DNA of 64,000 bases from Candidatus Bathyarchaeota archaeon. Lineage in GTDB: Archaea; Thermoproteota; Bathyarchaeia; Bathyarchaeales; Bathycorpusculaceae. Below the pieces are notes generated by a model. That model did no database searches, had not been told where the DNA came from, and worked only from the letters and a program-made list of their open reading frames with translations. A program made the translations under genes and the position numbers. Location: assembly GCA_026014685.1 (NCBI GenBank), contig JAOZHW010000011.1, forward strand, positions 62,001 to 126,000, given 5' to 3'. This document shows positions 50,858 through 60,046 of the stretch, piece after piece; position 1 is the stretch's first letter, and each line of letters starts with the position of its first letter.

Positions 50858-53683
50858 TTAGGCTGGGGAAGCTTCGCGGCTTTCCTTAGCTATGGGTTTA
50901 GCCTCGACGATGGGCAATTCTTCTGATTTCGCTACTTTCTCGTCTTTTGGCGGTTCAGGTAGGTTCCGTGTGACGCAGCGGAAATCTATGTCTTCTCCTT
51001 TGAGGTCCAGTGTGGCTTTGACGGTGCCGTCGCTTAGGTACTCGATTTGGAAGCCCATCTTCTTAGTTAAGCTTAAAGCTCGGTAGTTGTCTTGGAGCAT
51101 GATTGCATAGACGCTTTCGACGCCTCTTTCCTTAGCTATGTCAAGCGTGTAATCAACTAGTTTTGTACCTAAGCCTAAACCTTGCCAGTAGTCGCTGACG
51201 ATAAACGCCATTTCTCCATGTTTACCATCGGATTCTATGCTTAGGCGTGTTACTCCGAGTATTTTGCGTTTGCCGTTTTCAACGATCTCGGCGACGATAG
51301 CTACTTCTCTGTCGTAGTCGATGTTGCAGTATCGAACACGGACTTCGTGGGGTGTGTCTTTTAGCATCTGGAAGAAGCGGTAGCGGATGGATTCTTCGCT
51401 GAGGCTTTGGAACCACTCCAGCCACATGGGTTCATCCTCTGGTTTTATTGGTCTTAATAGGACTTCTTGCCCGTTTTTGAGAAGCCAGAGGATCTCGTAT
51501 TTTTTTGGGTATGGACTAATGACCATGTGTTCGTGTGGTTCGAATTTTTTGCAGATTTTTTCTTTATCGATAACTATGCGGGCATCGAGGATGGAGGCTT
51601 CTTTGTCGTTGATGAGCAAGGGGTTTATGTCGATTTCTTTGATTTGTGGGAAATCTACCAGTAGCTGCGAGAATAACAGAACGGTTTCGTCAAGGCGTTT
51701 TAGGTCGACTGGTGTGGAGCCACGGTAGCCTTTGAGGAGGCGGTAAACTTTGGTTTCTTCCATCATGCGACGGATTAGAGTAGTGTTTAGGGGTGGAAGC
51801 CCGATTGAGACATCTTTGAAGAGTTCAACGCCGACACCGCCCATACCGAAGAGGATAACTGGACCGAAAACTGGGTCGGTTTTTCCTCCTAAGATGATTT
51901 CGTGACCTTTCTTTTCAATCATAGGTTGAACAGTTACACCGATGATTTGGGCGTGTGGGTTGTAGGCGGTTGCGCGTTGTATGAGCAGTTCGAATGCTTC
52001 TCGGACTTCTCTGGCTGAGTTAACGTTTAGGATGACTCCGCCTGCATCGCTTTTATGGATGATTTGAGGTGAAAGAATCTTGAGTACAACTGGGAAACCC
52101 ATCTCGGTTGCAAGTGCAACGGCTTCGTCAACGGTGTTGGCGGCTGCCGTGCGTACGACTGGGAAGTTGTAGTATTTGAGTATCTTTTTGGCTTCGTCTT
52201 CGGTGAGGATTTCTCGGTCTTCAAAGGCAGCGTTGCGAAGGATAGCCATGATTGGGCGTTTTGGCGGCGAAGCATCGACTGGAAGTTCTTCAGGGGTTTC
52301 GTAGAGTAGGTCGATGTTGCGTTGATAGTTGTACATGTACATGTAGGTCTTAAGCGCCTGCTCAGGAGTGCTGTAGGTTGGGATGTTGTTGGCGTTGAGG
52401 ATGTGGTTGGCTTCTTGCACTGCACCAAAGCCCATAAACGAAGTCAAGATGGTTTTGTTCTGGTAGGGTTTGTTGCGTACAAGTTCCACGATTGCTTTGG
52501 CGATTTCTACAGATTCAGAAACCGCTTGCTGAGTGAAAATAATTAAGATGCCGTCAACGTTTTCGTCGTTTAGTGCAGCATCAAGAGCCGCCTTGTAGCG
52601 GTCTGCTTTTGCGTCACCTAAAACATCAATCGGGTTGCCGTGACTCCAAAACGGAGGCAACACAGCGTTGAGGGAATCGATGGTTTTCTGGCTGATTTTA
52701 GCGATTTTACCGCCGAAACCGATCAATGAGTCAGTTGCCATTACACCTGGACCACCAGCGTTGGTGATGATGGCTAGGCGGTTACCTTTTGGCAATGGCT
52801 GAGTGCCTAAAACCTCAGCTGCGTTGAATAAATCAGCGATTTCGTTAACACGAACAACGCCTGCACGTTTGAATGCAGCATCGTACACGCCGTCTTCGCC
52901 TGACAAGGAGCCTGTGTGAGATGCAGCTGCTTGGGCGCTTTCAGAGAATTTGCCTGATTTTACAACAATGATTGGTTTTGTGCGTGCAAAGTGCCGCGCG
53001 GCAGACATGAATTTGCGGGCTTGAGTTATGCCTTCAACATACATGAGGATACTTTTTGTTTTAGGGTCACTGCCGAAGTAATCAATCAAGTCGCCGAAGT
53101 CCACGTCAATCATGGAACCGACGGAGACGAAGTTGCTAAAACCGATGTTTTCATGAATTGCCCAATCCAAGATTGCTGAACCCAACGCGCCACTTTGAGA
53201 GAGAAACGCGACGTTGCCGGGTTTGGGCATTTTATCCAAAAAGGTAGCGTTCAAGTTTATTCTGGGACGCAAAACACCGATGCAGTTGGGTCCGATTACT
53301 CGGATGCCGTATTTTTTGGCTACTGCACCTACTTGATCTTCTAAGGCTTTTCCCGCGGGGCCTGTTTCTTTGAAGCCTGCGGATACAATGATTACTCCTT
53401 TTATGTTTGCTTTCCCGCATTCCTCCATAACTTGGGGAACGGTTTTTGCGGGGGTGGCAATCATTGCTAAGTCGATTTGGTCGGGGATTTGATCCACTGT
53501 TTGATAGGCTTTTACCCCTAAGAGCTCTGTTTTTTTGATGTTAACATAGTAAACTTTGCCAGCGAAACCTGACTGTGTAAAGTTTTTAACGATTGCATAA
53601 CCTACTGAACCTTCCACGTCACTGGCTCCGATGATCGCAACTGTATGAGGATTGAAGATTTTGTCGAGGTTTGTAGTGACCAT
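50858..53683 (-). CDS. ADP-forming acyl-CoA synthetase (alpha-beta fused) with C-terminal GNAT domain
   Basis: A 941-residue protein: CoA-binding domain (AIIGASDVEGSVGYAI), succinyl-CoA-ligase-like domain with the phospho-His region AAASHTGSLSGED near residue 250, ATP-grasp domain (LKILSPQIIHKSDAGGV, INPLLINDKEA), then a GNAT acetyltransferase domain (about 745-890; GLGLGTKLVDYTLDIA). The active-site His is retained, so the enzyme should convert acyl-CoA plus ADP and phosphate to acid plus ATP. The GNAT domain makes it resemble Pat-type protein acetyltransferases. It precedes the amino-acid-degradation operon. Confidence 0.9.
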   Translation of the reverse strand: MVTTNLDKIFNPHTVAIIGASDVEGSVGYAIVKNFTQSGFAGKVYYVNIKKTELLGVKAYQTVDQIPDQIDLAMIATPAKTVPQVMEECGKANIKGVIIVSAGFKETGPAGKALEDQVGAVAKKYGIRVIGPNCIGVLRPRINLNATFLDKMPKPGNVAFLSQSGALGSAILDWAIHENIGFSNFVSVGSMIDVDFGDLIDYFGSDPKTKSILMYVEGITQARKFMSAARHFARTKPIIVVKSGKFSESAQAAASHTGSLSGEDGVYDAAFKRAGVVRVNEIADLFNAAEVLGTQPLPKGNRLAIITNAGGPGVMATDSLIGFGGKIAKISQKTIDSLNAVLPPFWSHGNPIDVLGDAKADRYKAALDAALNDENVDGILIIFTQQAVSESVEIAKAIVELVRNKPYQNKTILTSFMGFGAVQEANHILNANNIPTYSTPEQALKTYMYMYNYQRNIDLLYETPEELPVDASPPKRPIMAILRNAAFEDREILTEDEAKKILKYYNFPVVRTAAANTVDEAVALATEMGFPVVLKILSPQIIHKSDAGGVILNVNSAREVREAFELLIQRATAYNPHAQIIGVTVQPMIEKKGHEIILGGKTDPVFGPVILFGMGGVGVELFKDVSIGLPPLNTTLIRRMMEETKVYRLLKGYRGSTPVDLKRLDETVLLFSQLLVDFPQIKEIDINPLLINDKEASILDARIVIDKEKICKKFEPHEHMVISPYPKKYEILWLLKNGQEVLLRPIKPEDEPMWLEWFQSLSEESIRYRFFQMLKDTPHEVRVRYCNIDYDREVAIVAEIVENGKRKILGVTRLSIESDGKHGEMAFIVSDYWQGLGLGTKLVDYTLDIAKERGVESVYAIMLQDNYRALSLTKKMGFQIEYLSDGTVKATLDLKGEDIDFRCVTRNLPEPPKDEKVAKSEELPIVEAKPIAKESREASPA

Positions 53684-53834
53684 TGTCTAACCTTCTGCTT
53701 TAGGGTCGTGTATTGGCTCAAATTAAAGCTTATTGTTCAATAATCCTAATTTTTCGAACCTAAACATGAATAATGAACGCAAAACAGAGGTTTAAACATT
53801 TAACAAAACAGCAAAGCAGGGGCTAAAATGGGGG

Positions 53835-54281
53835 TTACTTGAAGTTCTTCTGCAAATCAGCCAATGATAGAACGGTGATGCCGCCTGCTTTTAGCAGTTG
53901 CTCTGCTTTTGCGACATCGCTGACCCGAATGATCAGGGCGACTTGTCCATCTACATGGATCCCTGAAGAATAAGCATATTCAATGTTAAGTCCACTGTCA
54001 CCCAGAATCTTGGTGATTTTAGACAAACGATCCTTTTCTGAACTAAAAATCGCTGTGACTTCAGTGTTCTTCTTAGACTTAGCCAAGTTGAAGCCAGCAT
54101 CTTCCAACAGTTTTTCTGCACGTTCTGGTTCCTCAGCGATTAGACGCACCAAACCATATTCGCCTGCGTCGGCGATGGAGAGGGCAAAAACGCGGATTTG
54201 GTTGTTGTCCAACTGTGACATGGCTTCAAAAAGAGAACCGGGACGGTTATCTAGAAACACGCTGACTTGTGTAACTGGCAA
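53835..54281 (-). CDS. Tandem ACT-domain protein
   Basis: A 148-residue protein from TTG 54281 with two ACT domains. The first begins VTQVSVFLDNRPGSLFEAMS and the second EVTAIFSSEKDRLSKITKIL. ACT domains bind amino acids. In archaea such two-ACT proteins are often next to phenylacetate-CoA ligase and indolepyruvate oxidoreductase genes, as here, and may regulate them in response to amino-acid levels. It is divergent from the LIV transporter operon. Confidence 0.85.
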   Translation of the reverse strand: MPVTQVSVFLDNRPGSLFEAMSQLDNNQIRVFALSIADAGEYGLVRLIAEEPERAEKLLEDAGFNLAKSKKNTEVTAIFSSEKDRLSKITKILGDSGLNIEYAYSSGIHVDGQVALIIRVSDVAKAEQLLKAGGITVLSLADLQKNFK

Positions 54282-54412
54282 ACAGATGCACCACTTTACC
54301 GTATAGTGCAGTTGGTATTTAACTTTAACCAACAACACTTATGTGCTTTAGAAAAATTGGTTTTTGCCAACATTTATATTTGCACTTGAATAATTCCTTG
54401 CTAACTGGGAGA

Positions 54413-55162
54413 TTGGAAGGTTTGTTAAAGTGTATCGGGGTGTCCAAGCGGTTCGGGGGACTCCAAGCATTAAAAAACGTTGATTTCACGGTTAACGACG
54501 GCGAAATAGCAGGGCTGGTTGGCCCTAACGGTTCAGGTAAATCTACATTGCTAAACCTCATAAGCGGAGTCTACAAACCTGACTCAGGGCAAATCCTGCT
54601 TCAAGATGAAGAAATCTCAAAACTGCCCCCACACGTAATTTGCTCGAAAGGAATTACCAAAACCGCTCAAACGGTGCAGTCTTTCCCAGAGATGACCGCG
54701 ACAGAAAACGTGTTAACAAGCGTGCTGTTTAACAGGAAAAAAGACGACAAAACCGACGGCGCCACAAGAGCACACGAGCTTTTGACGTTTGTTGGGTTAG
54801 ATAAAGAAAAGTTTGATGTTAAAGCAAAAAACCTAAACGTCGTGGAACTTCGCCGCATCCAACTTGCGAAGGCTTTGGCGACTAATCCCAAGCTACTCTT
54901 GCTCGATGAGTTGCTTACGGGTTTGACCCCGAAAGAATCCGACGAAGCCATCGAATTAATCAAGCAGATAAACAAGCAAGGCGTAACCGTGCTAATCGTA
55001 GAGCACGTTATGCGAGTCATCATGGGCTTATGTAACCGCGTCATCGTTTTGCATCACGGCGAAAAAATCTGCGAAGGCAGCCCCAAAACCGTATGCACCG
55101 ACGACAACGTTGTGAAGGTATATCTGGGGAAGCGGTTTACTTTCGGCGAGGAGGAAGCCTAA
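54413..55162 (+). CDS. livG: LivG-type ABC transporter ATPase
   Basis: About 249 residues from TTG 54413 (TTG 54422 also possible). Walker A is GPNGSGKSTLLN; Walker B is LLLLDELLTGL. The signature region reads NVVELRRIQLAKAL, so LSGGQ is degenerate, and Walker B lacks the usual Pro after DE. The switch His is in IVEHVM. It pairs with LivF downstream and opens the operon for import of branched-chain or aromatic amino acids. The two ATPase genes are separated by 2 bases. Confidence 0.85.
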   Translation: MEGLLKCIGVSKRFGGLQALKNVDFTVNDGEIAGLVGPNGSGKSTLLNLISGVYKPDSGQILLQDEEISKLPPHVICSKGITKTAQTVQSFPEMTATENVLTSVLFNRKKDDKTDGATRAHELLTFVGLDKEKFDVKAKNLNVVELRRIQLAKALATNPKLLLLDELLTGLTPKESDEAIELIKQINKQGVTVLIVEHVMRVIMGLCNRVIVLHHGEKICEGSPKTVCTDDNVVKVYLGKRFTFGEEEA

Positions 55163-55164
55163 GT

Positions 55165-55869
55165 ATGCTGGAAGTCGAGAACGTTTCGGCAGCGTATGGT
55201 ATGGTGCAGATTCTTCGCGATGTCTCCTTCAAGATAGAAAAAGGGGAAATTGTCAGCATCATCGGCCCAAACGGCGCAGGCAAAACCACGCTGGTAAAAA
55301 CCATCATGGGTTTCCTTAAACCCCAAACAGGCACCATCAAATTCAAGGGCGAAAACATCGAAAAATTAGCCACCAACGACATAGTCAAGAGGGGGTTAAC
55401 TATGATTCCTGAGGGCAGAGAAATCTTTCCCCGCATGACCGTTGAAGAAAACTTGATGGTGGGCGCCTACACCATCGCAGACAAAGAGAAGATTAAGGCT
55501 ACAAAAGAGAAGGTCTACAAAATTTTTCCCGTGCTAAAGAAGAAAGAAAAAGCACTGGCACAGACGCTTAGCGGCGGGGAACAGCAGATGCTGGTTATCT
55601 GCCGCAGCCTCATGTCAAACCCAGAACTGCTGATTTTGGATGAACCCTCACTGGGGCTGGCCCCCATCATAGTGGAAAAAGTGCTCGACACAGTTCGTGC
55701 AATCAACGAGGAAGGCGTCACGGTGCTTTTGGTAGAGCAGAACATCCATGACAGCTTAAACGTTGCCAACCGAGGATACGTACTCGAAGAAGGCAAGATT
55801 GTCTTGGAAGGAAAGAGTAGGGAACTTTTATCTAATAGTCACATAAAAGAAGTGTACTTAGGTCTCTAA
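55165..55869 (+). CDS. livF: LivF-type ABC transporter ATPase
   Basis: A 234-residue ATPase. Walker A (GPNGAGKTTLVK), the Q-loop region (MIPEGREIFPRMTVEENL, a LivF hallmark), signature LSGGEQQM, Walker B (LLILDEPSLGL) and the switch His region (VEQNIHDS) are all normal. ATG 55165 has GAGGAAG upstream. It forms a heterodimer with LivG under the LivH/LivM permease encoded downstream. Confidence 0.92.
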   Translation: MLEVENVSAAYGMVQILRDVSFKIEKGEIVSIIGPNGAGKTTLVKTIMGFLKPQTGTIKFKGENIEKLATNDIVKRGLTMIPEGREIFPRMTVEENLMVGAYTIADKEKIKATKEKVYKIFPVLKKKEKALAQTLSGGEQQMLVICRSLMSNPELLILDEPSLGLAPIIVEKVLDTVRAINEEGVTVLLVEQNIHDSLNVANRGYVLEEGKIVLEGKSRELLSNSHIKEVYLGL

Positions 55870-55887
55870 AGCAGAGAGGGCAAAAAC

Positions 55888-57204
55888 GTGGATGGCAAGT
55901 ACTGGAACCAAAAAATCGAAACCATGCCAAGACAACAAATCAAAGAATACCAACTGCAAAAACTCAAAGAGCAAGTCAAATACTGCTATGAAAACAGCAG
56001 CTTTTACCACAAAAAATTCGACGCCGTCGGATTAAAACCTCAAGACATACAAACCCTTGAAGACCTACCTAAAGTGCCCTTCACGGTTAAAACAGACTTA
56101 CGCGACAACTACCCTTTTGGAATGGTCGCCGTTAAACCAGACGAAATCGTAGAAATTCATGCCTCAAGCGGAACCACAGGCAACCCCATTGTGGGCGCCT
56201 ACACCCGAAACGACATGGATGTCTGGTCGGAACTCATGGGCCGCTCCATCTACACAGCAGGCGGCAGACCCCAAGACGTCATCCACATCGCATACGGCTA
56301 CGGCTTGTTCACGGGCGGCTTAGGCTTCCACTACGGCGCCCAGAAGCTTGGTGCAAAAATCATACCCGCAAGCGGCGGCATGACCCAACGCCAGATTAAA
56401 CTTATGAAGGACTTAGGCGCCACCATCCTTGCTTGCACGCCTAGCTTCGCGGTTTACCTCGCCGAAACCATGGCACAAGAAGGCGTAGACCCCAGAAAAG
56501 ACCTCAAACTCAAAAGAGGCATGTTCGGCGCGGAACCTTGGTCAACAAAAATCCGTGAGCGAATCGAGCAGCAAATGGGTATCGAAGCGTTTGACGTTTA
56601 CGGATTAACCGAACTCTGCGGTCCAGGCGTCTCCATCGAATGTGAGCAGCATAACGGTTTGCACATTTGGGAAGACCACTTCATCGTGGAAACCATCGAC
56701 CCTGACACGGGCGAGGTTTTGGCGGACGGAGAAGAAGGCGAACTGGTTTTCACAACCCTCACTAAAACAGGGTTGCCCATGCTTCGCTACAGAACCCGCG
56801 ACATATCTAGAATAACCACTGAACAATGCAAGTGCGGTCGTACCCACTCACGCATGCTCCGTGTGCAAGGACGCAGCGACGACATGCTCATCATACGCGG
56901 AGTTAACGTGTTTCCCTCACAAATCGAGTACGCAGTCATGTGCTTCTCTGAACTTGCCACTCAATACTTAATCGTGGTTGATAGGCCAGGCGCACTCGAC
57001 ACCTTCGTCGTTAAAGTTGAATTGTGCGAAAAAGCCCACTGCAACCCACAACTAGACAGAAACGCCTTGAAAAACGAAATTCAAAAACGCATCCACATCG
57101 TCACAGGCATAACCGCAGACGTAGAAATCGTCAAACCTGGCGAAATCCCAAGAACCGAGGGCAAAGCGAAAAGAGTACTTGACTTACGCAAGGGTAAGAT
57201 GTAA
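55888..57204 (+). CDS. paaK: Phenylacetate-CoA ligase
   Basis: AMP-forming ligase that converts phenylacetate or a related aryl acid to its CoA ester. The 438-residue protein has the A-loop (HASSGTTGNPIVGAYT near residue 92), the GAEPWS segment, DVYGLTELCGPG and YRTRDISR, and the C-terminal lobe with GRSDDMLIIRGVNVFPSQIE. It starts at GTG 55888. It is in the operon with IorAB, which makes aryl-acetyl-CoA; in archaea this gene pair is common and the ligase may act in either direction or on salvaged acids. Confidence 0.93.
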   Translation: MDGKYWNQKIETMPRQQIKEYQLQKLKEQVKYCYENSSFYHKKFDAVGLKPQDIQTLEDLPKVPFTVKTDLRDNYPFGMVAVKPDEIVEIHASSGTTGNPIVGAYTRNDMDVWSELMGRSIYTAGGRPQDVIHIAYGYGLFTGGLGFHYGAQKLGAKIIPASGGMTQRQIKLMKDLGATILACTPSFAVYLAETMAQEGVDPRKDLKLKRGMFGAEPWSTKIRERIEQQMGIEAFDVYGLTELCGPGVSIECEQHNGLHIWEDHFIVETIDPDTGEVLADGEEGELVFTTLTKTGLPMLRYRTRDISRITTEQCKCGRTHSRMLRVQGRSDDMLIIRGVNVFPSQIEYAVMCFSELATQYLIVVDRPGALDTFVVKVELCEKAHCNPQLDRNALKNEIQKRIHIVTGITADVEIVKPGEIPRTEGKAKRVLDLRKGKM

Positions 57205-57213
57205 GGATTAACG

Positions 57214-59406
57214 ATGACTTCCAAGATTGCAGCAGATAAGCCAGGCACCTTCGCCTTGCTTAACGGAGATGAGGCAGTTGCACGTGGGGCACTAGAAGCC
57301 ACTGTTAAAGTTGCCGCCGCCTATCCGGGGACGCCTTCTACAGAAATTTTGGAAGCCATAGCAGAAGTTGCTAAACAATTCGGTGTCTATGCAGAGTGGA
57401 GCATTAACGAGATTGTCGCCGCCGAAGTTGCGGTTGGCGCTTCCATGACGGGTGTCCGTGCAATTGTCTGCATGAAGCATGTGGGGTTAAACGTTGCCGC
57501 TGATGCCGTTATGACTTTGGCTTATACGGGTGTGGAAGGCGGCTTGGTGATTGTTGTCTGCGACGACCCTGCTTTGCATAGCAGCCAAAACGAACAGGAC
57601 ACCCGCTACTTCGCAGTTCACTCCAAGCTGCCGCTGCTGGATGCTGGAAGCCCTCAAGAAGCCCTCGACATGGCACGCTACGCCTACGAGCTTAGCGAAA
57701 AACTTCACCTCCCGATAATCCTCAGATTAACCACACGTGTTGCCCATGGCAAAGCTAGGGTGAAGTTAGGTGCCTTTGAGCAGATTAATCGACGCCCAAA
57801 TTTTGACAAAAACGGCTCTAAATGGGTCATGGTGCCCTCAAACGCCATACGCCAACATCGCGTCTTGGAGAAAAGACTGGCTGAAGCGAAGCACGATGCA
57901 GAAACCTCACAATTCAACATCTTCGAGGACAACAATAGCGAAATCGGCATCGTAGGTAGCGGCGTCGGATACTACTATGCCCGCTCAGTTTTAGACACCA
58001 AAAAGTTTTCGTGGCTAAAACTCGGCTTTGTACATCCTTTCCCAGCCGACATGGTTAAGGCGTTTGCGTCAAAAGTCAAAAAACTAATCGTCATCGAAGA
58101 ACTCCGACCCTACATAGAAGAAAACATTCAACGCCTCAAACTCGACGTAGTAGGCAAAGCTGAGTTGGGGCTTGAGGAAATCGGCGAATTTACACCTGAC
58201 AAAATCCGCGAAGCTTTCGCTAAACTGGGCTTAACAGACAAACCAGAAATCCCTCAGCAACTCGATTTGCCGCCTCGCCCCCCCGCATTGTGCCCCGGGT
58301 GCCCTCACCGCGCCTTTTACTATGCACTCAACATGCTTAACCAATCCGTGCAGTGTGACAGCGACAAATGCGTCGGCTGCGACATCTGCGAATACGTCTG
58401 CTCTTTTGAGAAAGAAGGCATCTTTAACCCACTAAAATCCCGCATACGCTCCGTACGAATCAAACTCATCAACAACACAGCGATAACCTGCAAAGCCTGC
58501 ATAAACGCACCCTGCGTTGCAGCGTGCCCCGAAGGAGCCATCGTTCAGTCAAAACAAACAGGCACAGTCACCGTGGATTGGGAAAAATGCAAAGGCTGCG
58601 ACTGGTGCATAGAATCCTGCCAATACGGCGCACTCACATTGCACCCAGTTACACATAAACCCTTAATCTGTGACACCTGTGGAGGCGACCCCAAATGCAT
58701 CCCACTCTGCCCCGAGAGCGCGCTCAGCCTCAAGGGACGTTCTGATGACAAAATCGTCACAGGAGACATTGGCTGCTACACGTTGGGTGTTTTGCCTCCA
58801 GTGAAAGCGATTCATTCCTGCCTCTGCATGGGTGGGGGTATCTCACAAGCTGCAGGCATGTACCACGCTGGCGTAAAAGACAAAGTTTTCTCAGTTATCG
58901 GGGACTCAACGTTTTTCCACGGGGGAATGCCAGGACTACTAAACATTGCCTACAATAAAGCCAACGTCTGCGTCATCGTCATGGATAACAGCGTGGTTGC
59001 TATGACTGGACATCAGCCGACGCCGGGGTCAGGCAAAACCGTCATGGGTACAAACACAAAAATCATCCAAATCGCCGAAATCGCCAAAGCTGTCGGCATA
59101 GAAAAAGTCGTAACCGTAGATCCATACGACTTAGAAGCCACCATAACTGCGCTTAGAGACATAACAAACTACGACGGCCCCTCAGTCCTCATATCTAAAC
59201 GTCCCTGCCCACTACTAAGCGAAAAAGGACCCAAACGCCAAGTCAAAGACACCTGCAACGCATGCGGAGTCTGCACCAAAGCCTTCGGATGCCCAGCCAT
59301 CACCCAAACAGGTCAACACGCCGAAATCGACGCCACTCTCTGCAATGGTTGTGGAGTCTGCGAAACAGTGTGCCCCTTTGACGCCATCGGGAGGAAAGAA
59401 AAGTGA
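57214..59406 (+). CDS. iorA: Indolepyruvate:ferredoxin oxidoreductase alpha subunit with inserted polyferredoxin
   Basis: The 730-residue protein oxidises indolepyruvate and other aryl-pyruvates to aryl-acetyl-CoA with thiamine diphosphate. The N-terminal pyrimidine-binding domain starts with LLNGDEAVARGALEA and AYPGTPSTEI. CPGCPHR near residue 360 normally leads straight to TGDIGCYTLG, but here that motif lies near 516. Between them are about 130 residues with four ferredoxin-type cysteine clusters (CVGCDIC, CKACINAPC, CKGCDWC, CDTCGGDPKC). The usual C-terminal pair of clusters (CNACGVC, CNGCGVC) is also present. It overlaps iorB by four bases. Confidence 0.93.
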   Translation: MTSKIAADKPGTFALLNGDEAVARGALEATVKVAAAYPGTPSTEILEAIAEVAKQFGVYAEWSINEIVAAEVAVGASMTGVRAIVCMKHVGLNVAADAVMTLAYTGVEGGLVIVVCDDPALHSSQNEQDTRYFAVHSKLPLLDAGSPQEALDMARYAYELSEKLHLPIILRLTTRVAHGKARVKLGAFEQINRRPNFDKNGSKWVMVPSNAIRQHRVLEKRLAEAKHDAETSQFNIFEDNNSEIGIVGSGVGYYYARSVLDTKKFSWLKLGFVHPFPADMVKAFASKVKKLIVIEELRPYIEENIQRLKLDVVGKAELGLEEIGEFTPDKIREAFAKLGLTDKPEIPQQLDLPPRPPALCPGCPHRAFYYALNMLNQSVQCDSDKCVGCDICEYVCSFEKEGIFNPLKSRIRSVRIKLINNTAITCKACINAPCVAACPEGAIVQSKQTGTVTVDWEKCKGCDWCIESCQYGALTLHPVTHKPLICDTCGGDPKCIPLCPESALSLKGRSDDKIVTGDIGCYTLGVLPPVKAIHSCLCMGGGISQAAGMYHAGVKDKVFSVIGDSTFFHGGMPGLLNIAYNKANVCVIVMDNSVVAMTGHQPTPGSGKTVMGTNTKIIQIAEIAKAVGIEKVVTVDPYDLEATITALRDITNYDGPSVLISKRPCPLLSEKGPKRQVKDTCNACGVCTKAFGCPAITQTGQHAEIDATLCNGCGVCETVCPFDAIGRKEK

Positions 59407-59990
59407 AGCTAGACGTAGTTTTTAGCGGTGTAGGCGGACAAGGCGTAGTAGTTTTAAGCGACATCTACTGTGAAGCAGCGATGCTGGAGGGCTTCGACGT
59501 GGCTAAAGCAGAGATTCATGGCATGGCTCAAAGAGGCGGCTCCATAGTTGCTTATGCACGCATCGGCGACAAAGTAGAAGCGCCACTGATAGAAACAGGC
59601 AAAGCAGACGCAATTGTTGGCTTCGAAATCCTAGAAACCGCCCGAGCATTACCGATGCTAAAAAAGCAAGGCACCGTCATCGTTAACATGAAACTCATTC
59701 AACCCAGCTGCATGCCATCAGGAGTTAAACCCAAAACCAAAGACCAACTTATCTCGCTGCTCAAAGCAAAAGCGCTGGTGCACGAAGTGGATGGCATGGG
59801 CATAGCTGAGAAACTTGGCAACATGCTTGTGGTCAACACAGTGCTTCTCGGGGCACTTTCAGCGTTGCCCGAGACCCCACTCAAGGTTGAGTCGTTCCAG
59901 CAGGCAATAGCGGGCAGACTTAAAGAGAAATACATCAATGTGAACCTAAAAGCGTTCCAGCTGGGTAGAGAAAGTGTGTTAAAGAGTTAA
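59403..59990 (+). CDS. iorB: Indolepyruvate oxidoreductase beta (gamma-type) subunit
   Basis: A 195-residue subunit of the POR gamma family, starting with GTG 59403 overlapping the iorA stop. It has FSGVGGQGVVVLSDIYCEAA near the N-terminus and EIHGMAQRGGSIVAYARIG, both typical. It completes the CoA- and electron-handling core of the oxidoreductase. It is the last catabolic gene before the transporter binding protein. Confidence 0.93.
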   Translation: MKLDVVFSGVGGQGVVVLSDIYCEAAMLEGFDVAKAEIHGMAQRGGSIVAYARIGDKVEAPLIETGKADAIVGFEILETARALPMLKKQGTVIVNMKLIQPSCMPSGVKPKTKDQLISLLKAKALVHEVDGMGIAEKLGNMLVVNTVLLGALSALPETPLKVESFQQAIAGRLKEKYINVNLKAFQLGRESVLKS

Positions 59991-60046
59991 TTTTATTAAC
60001 CAAACACTGAGATATAGCAAAGATACCATTAAAAGAGGATGTTAAT

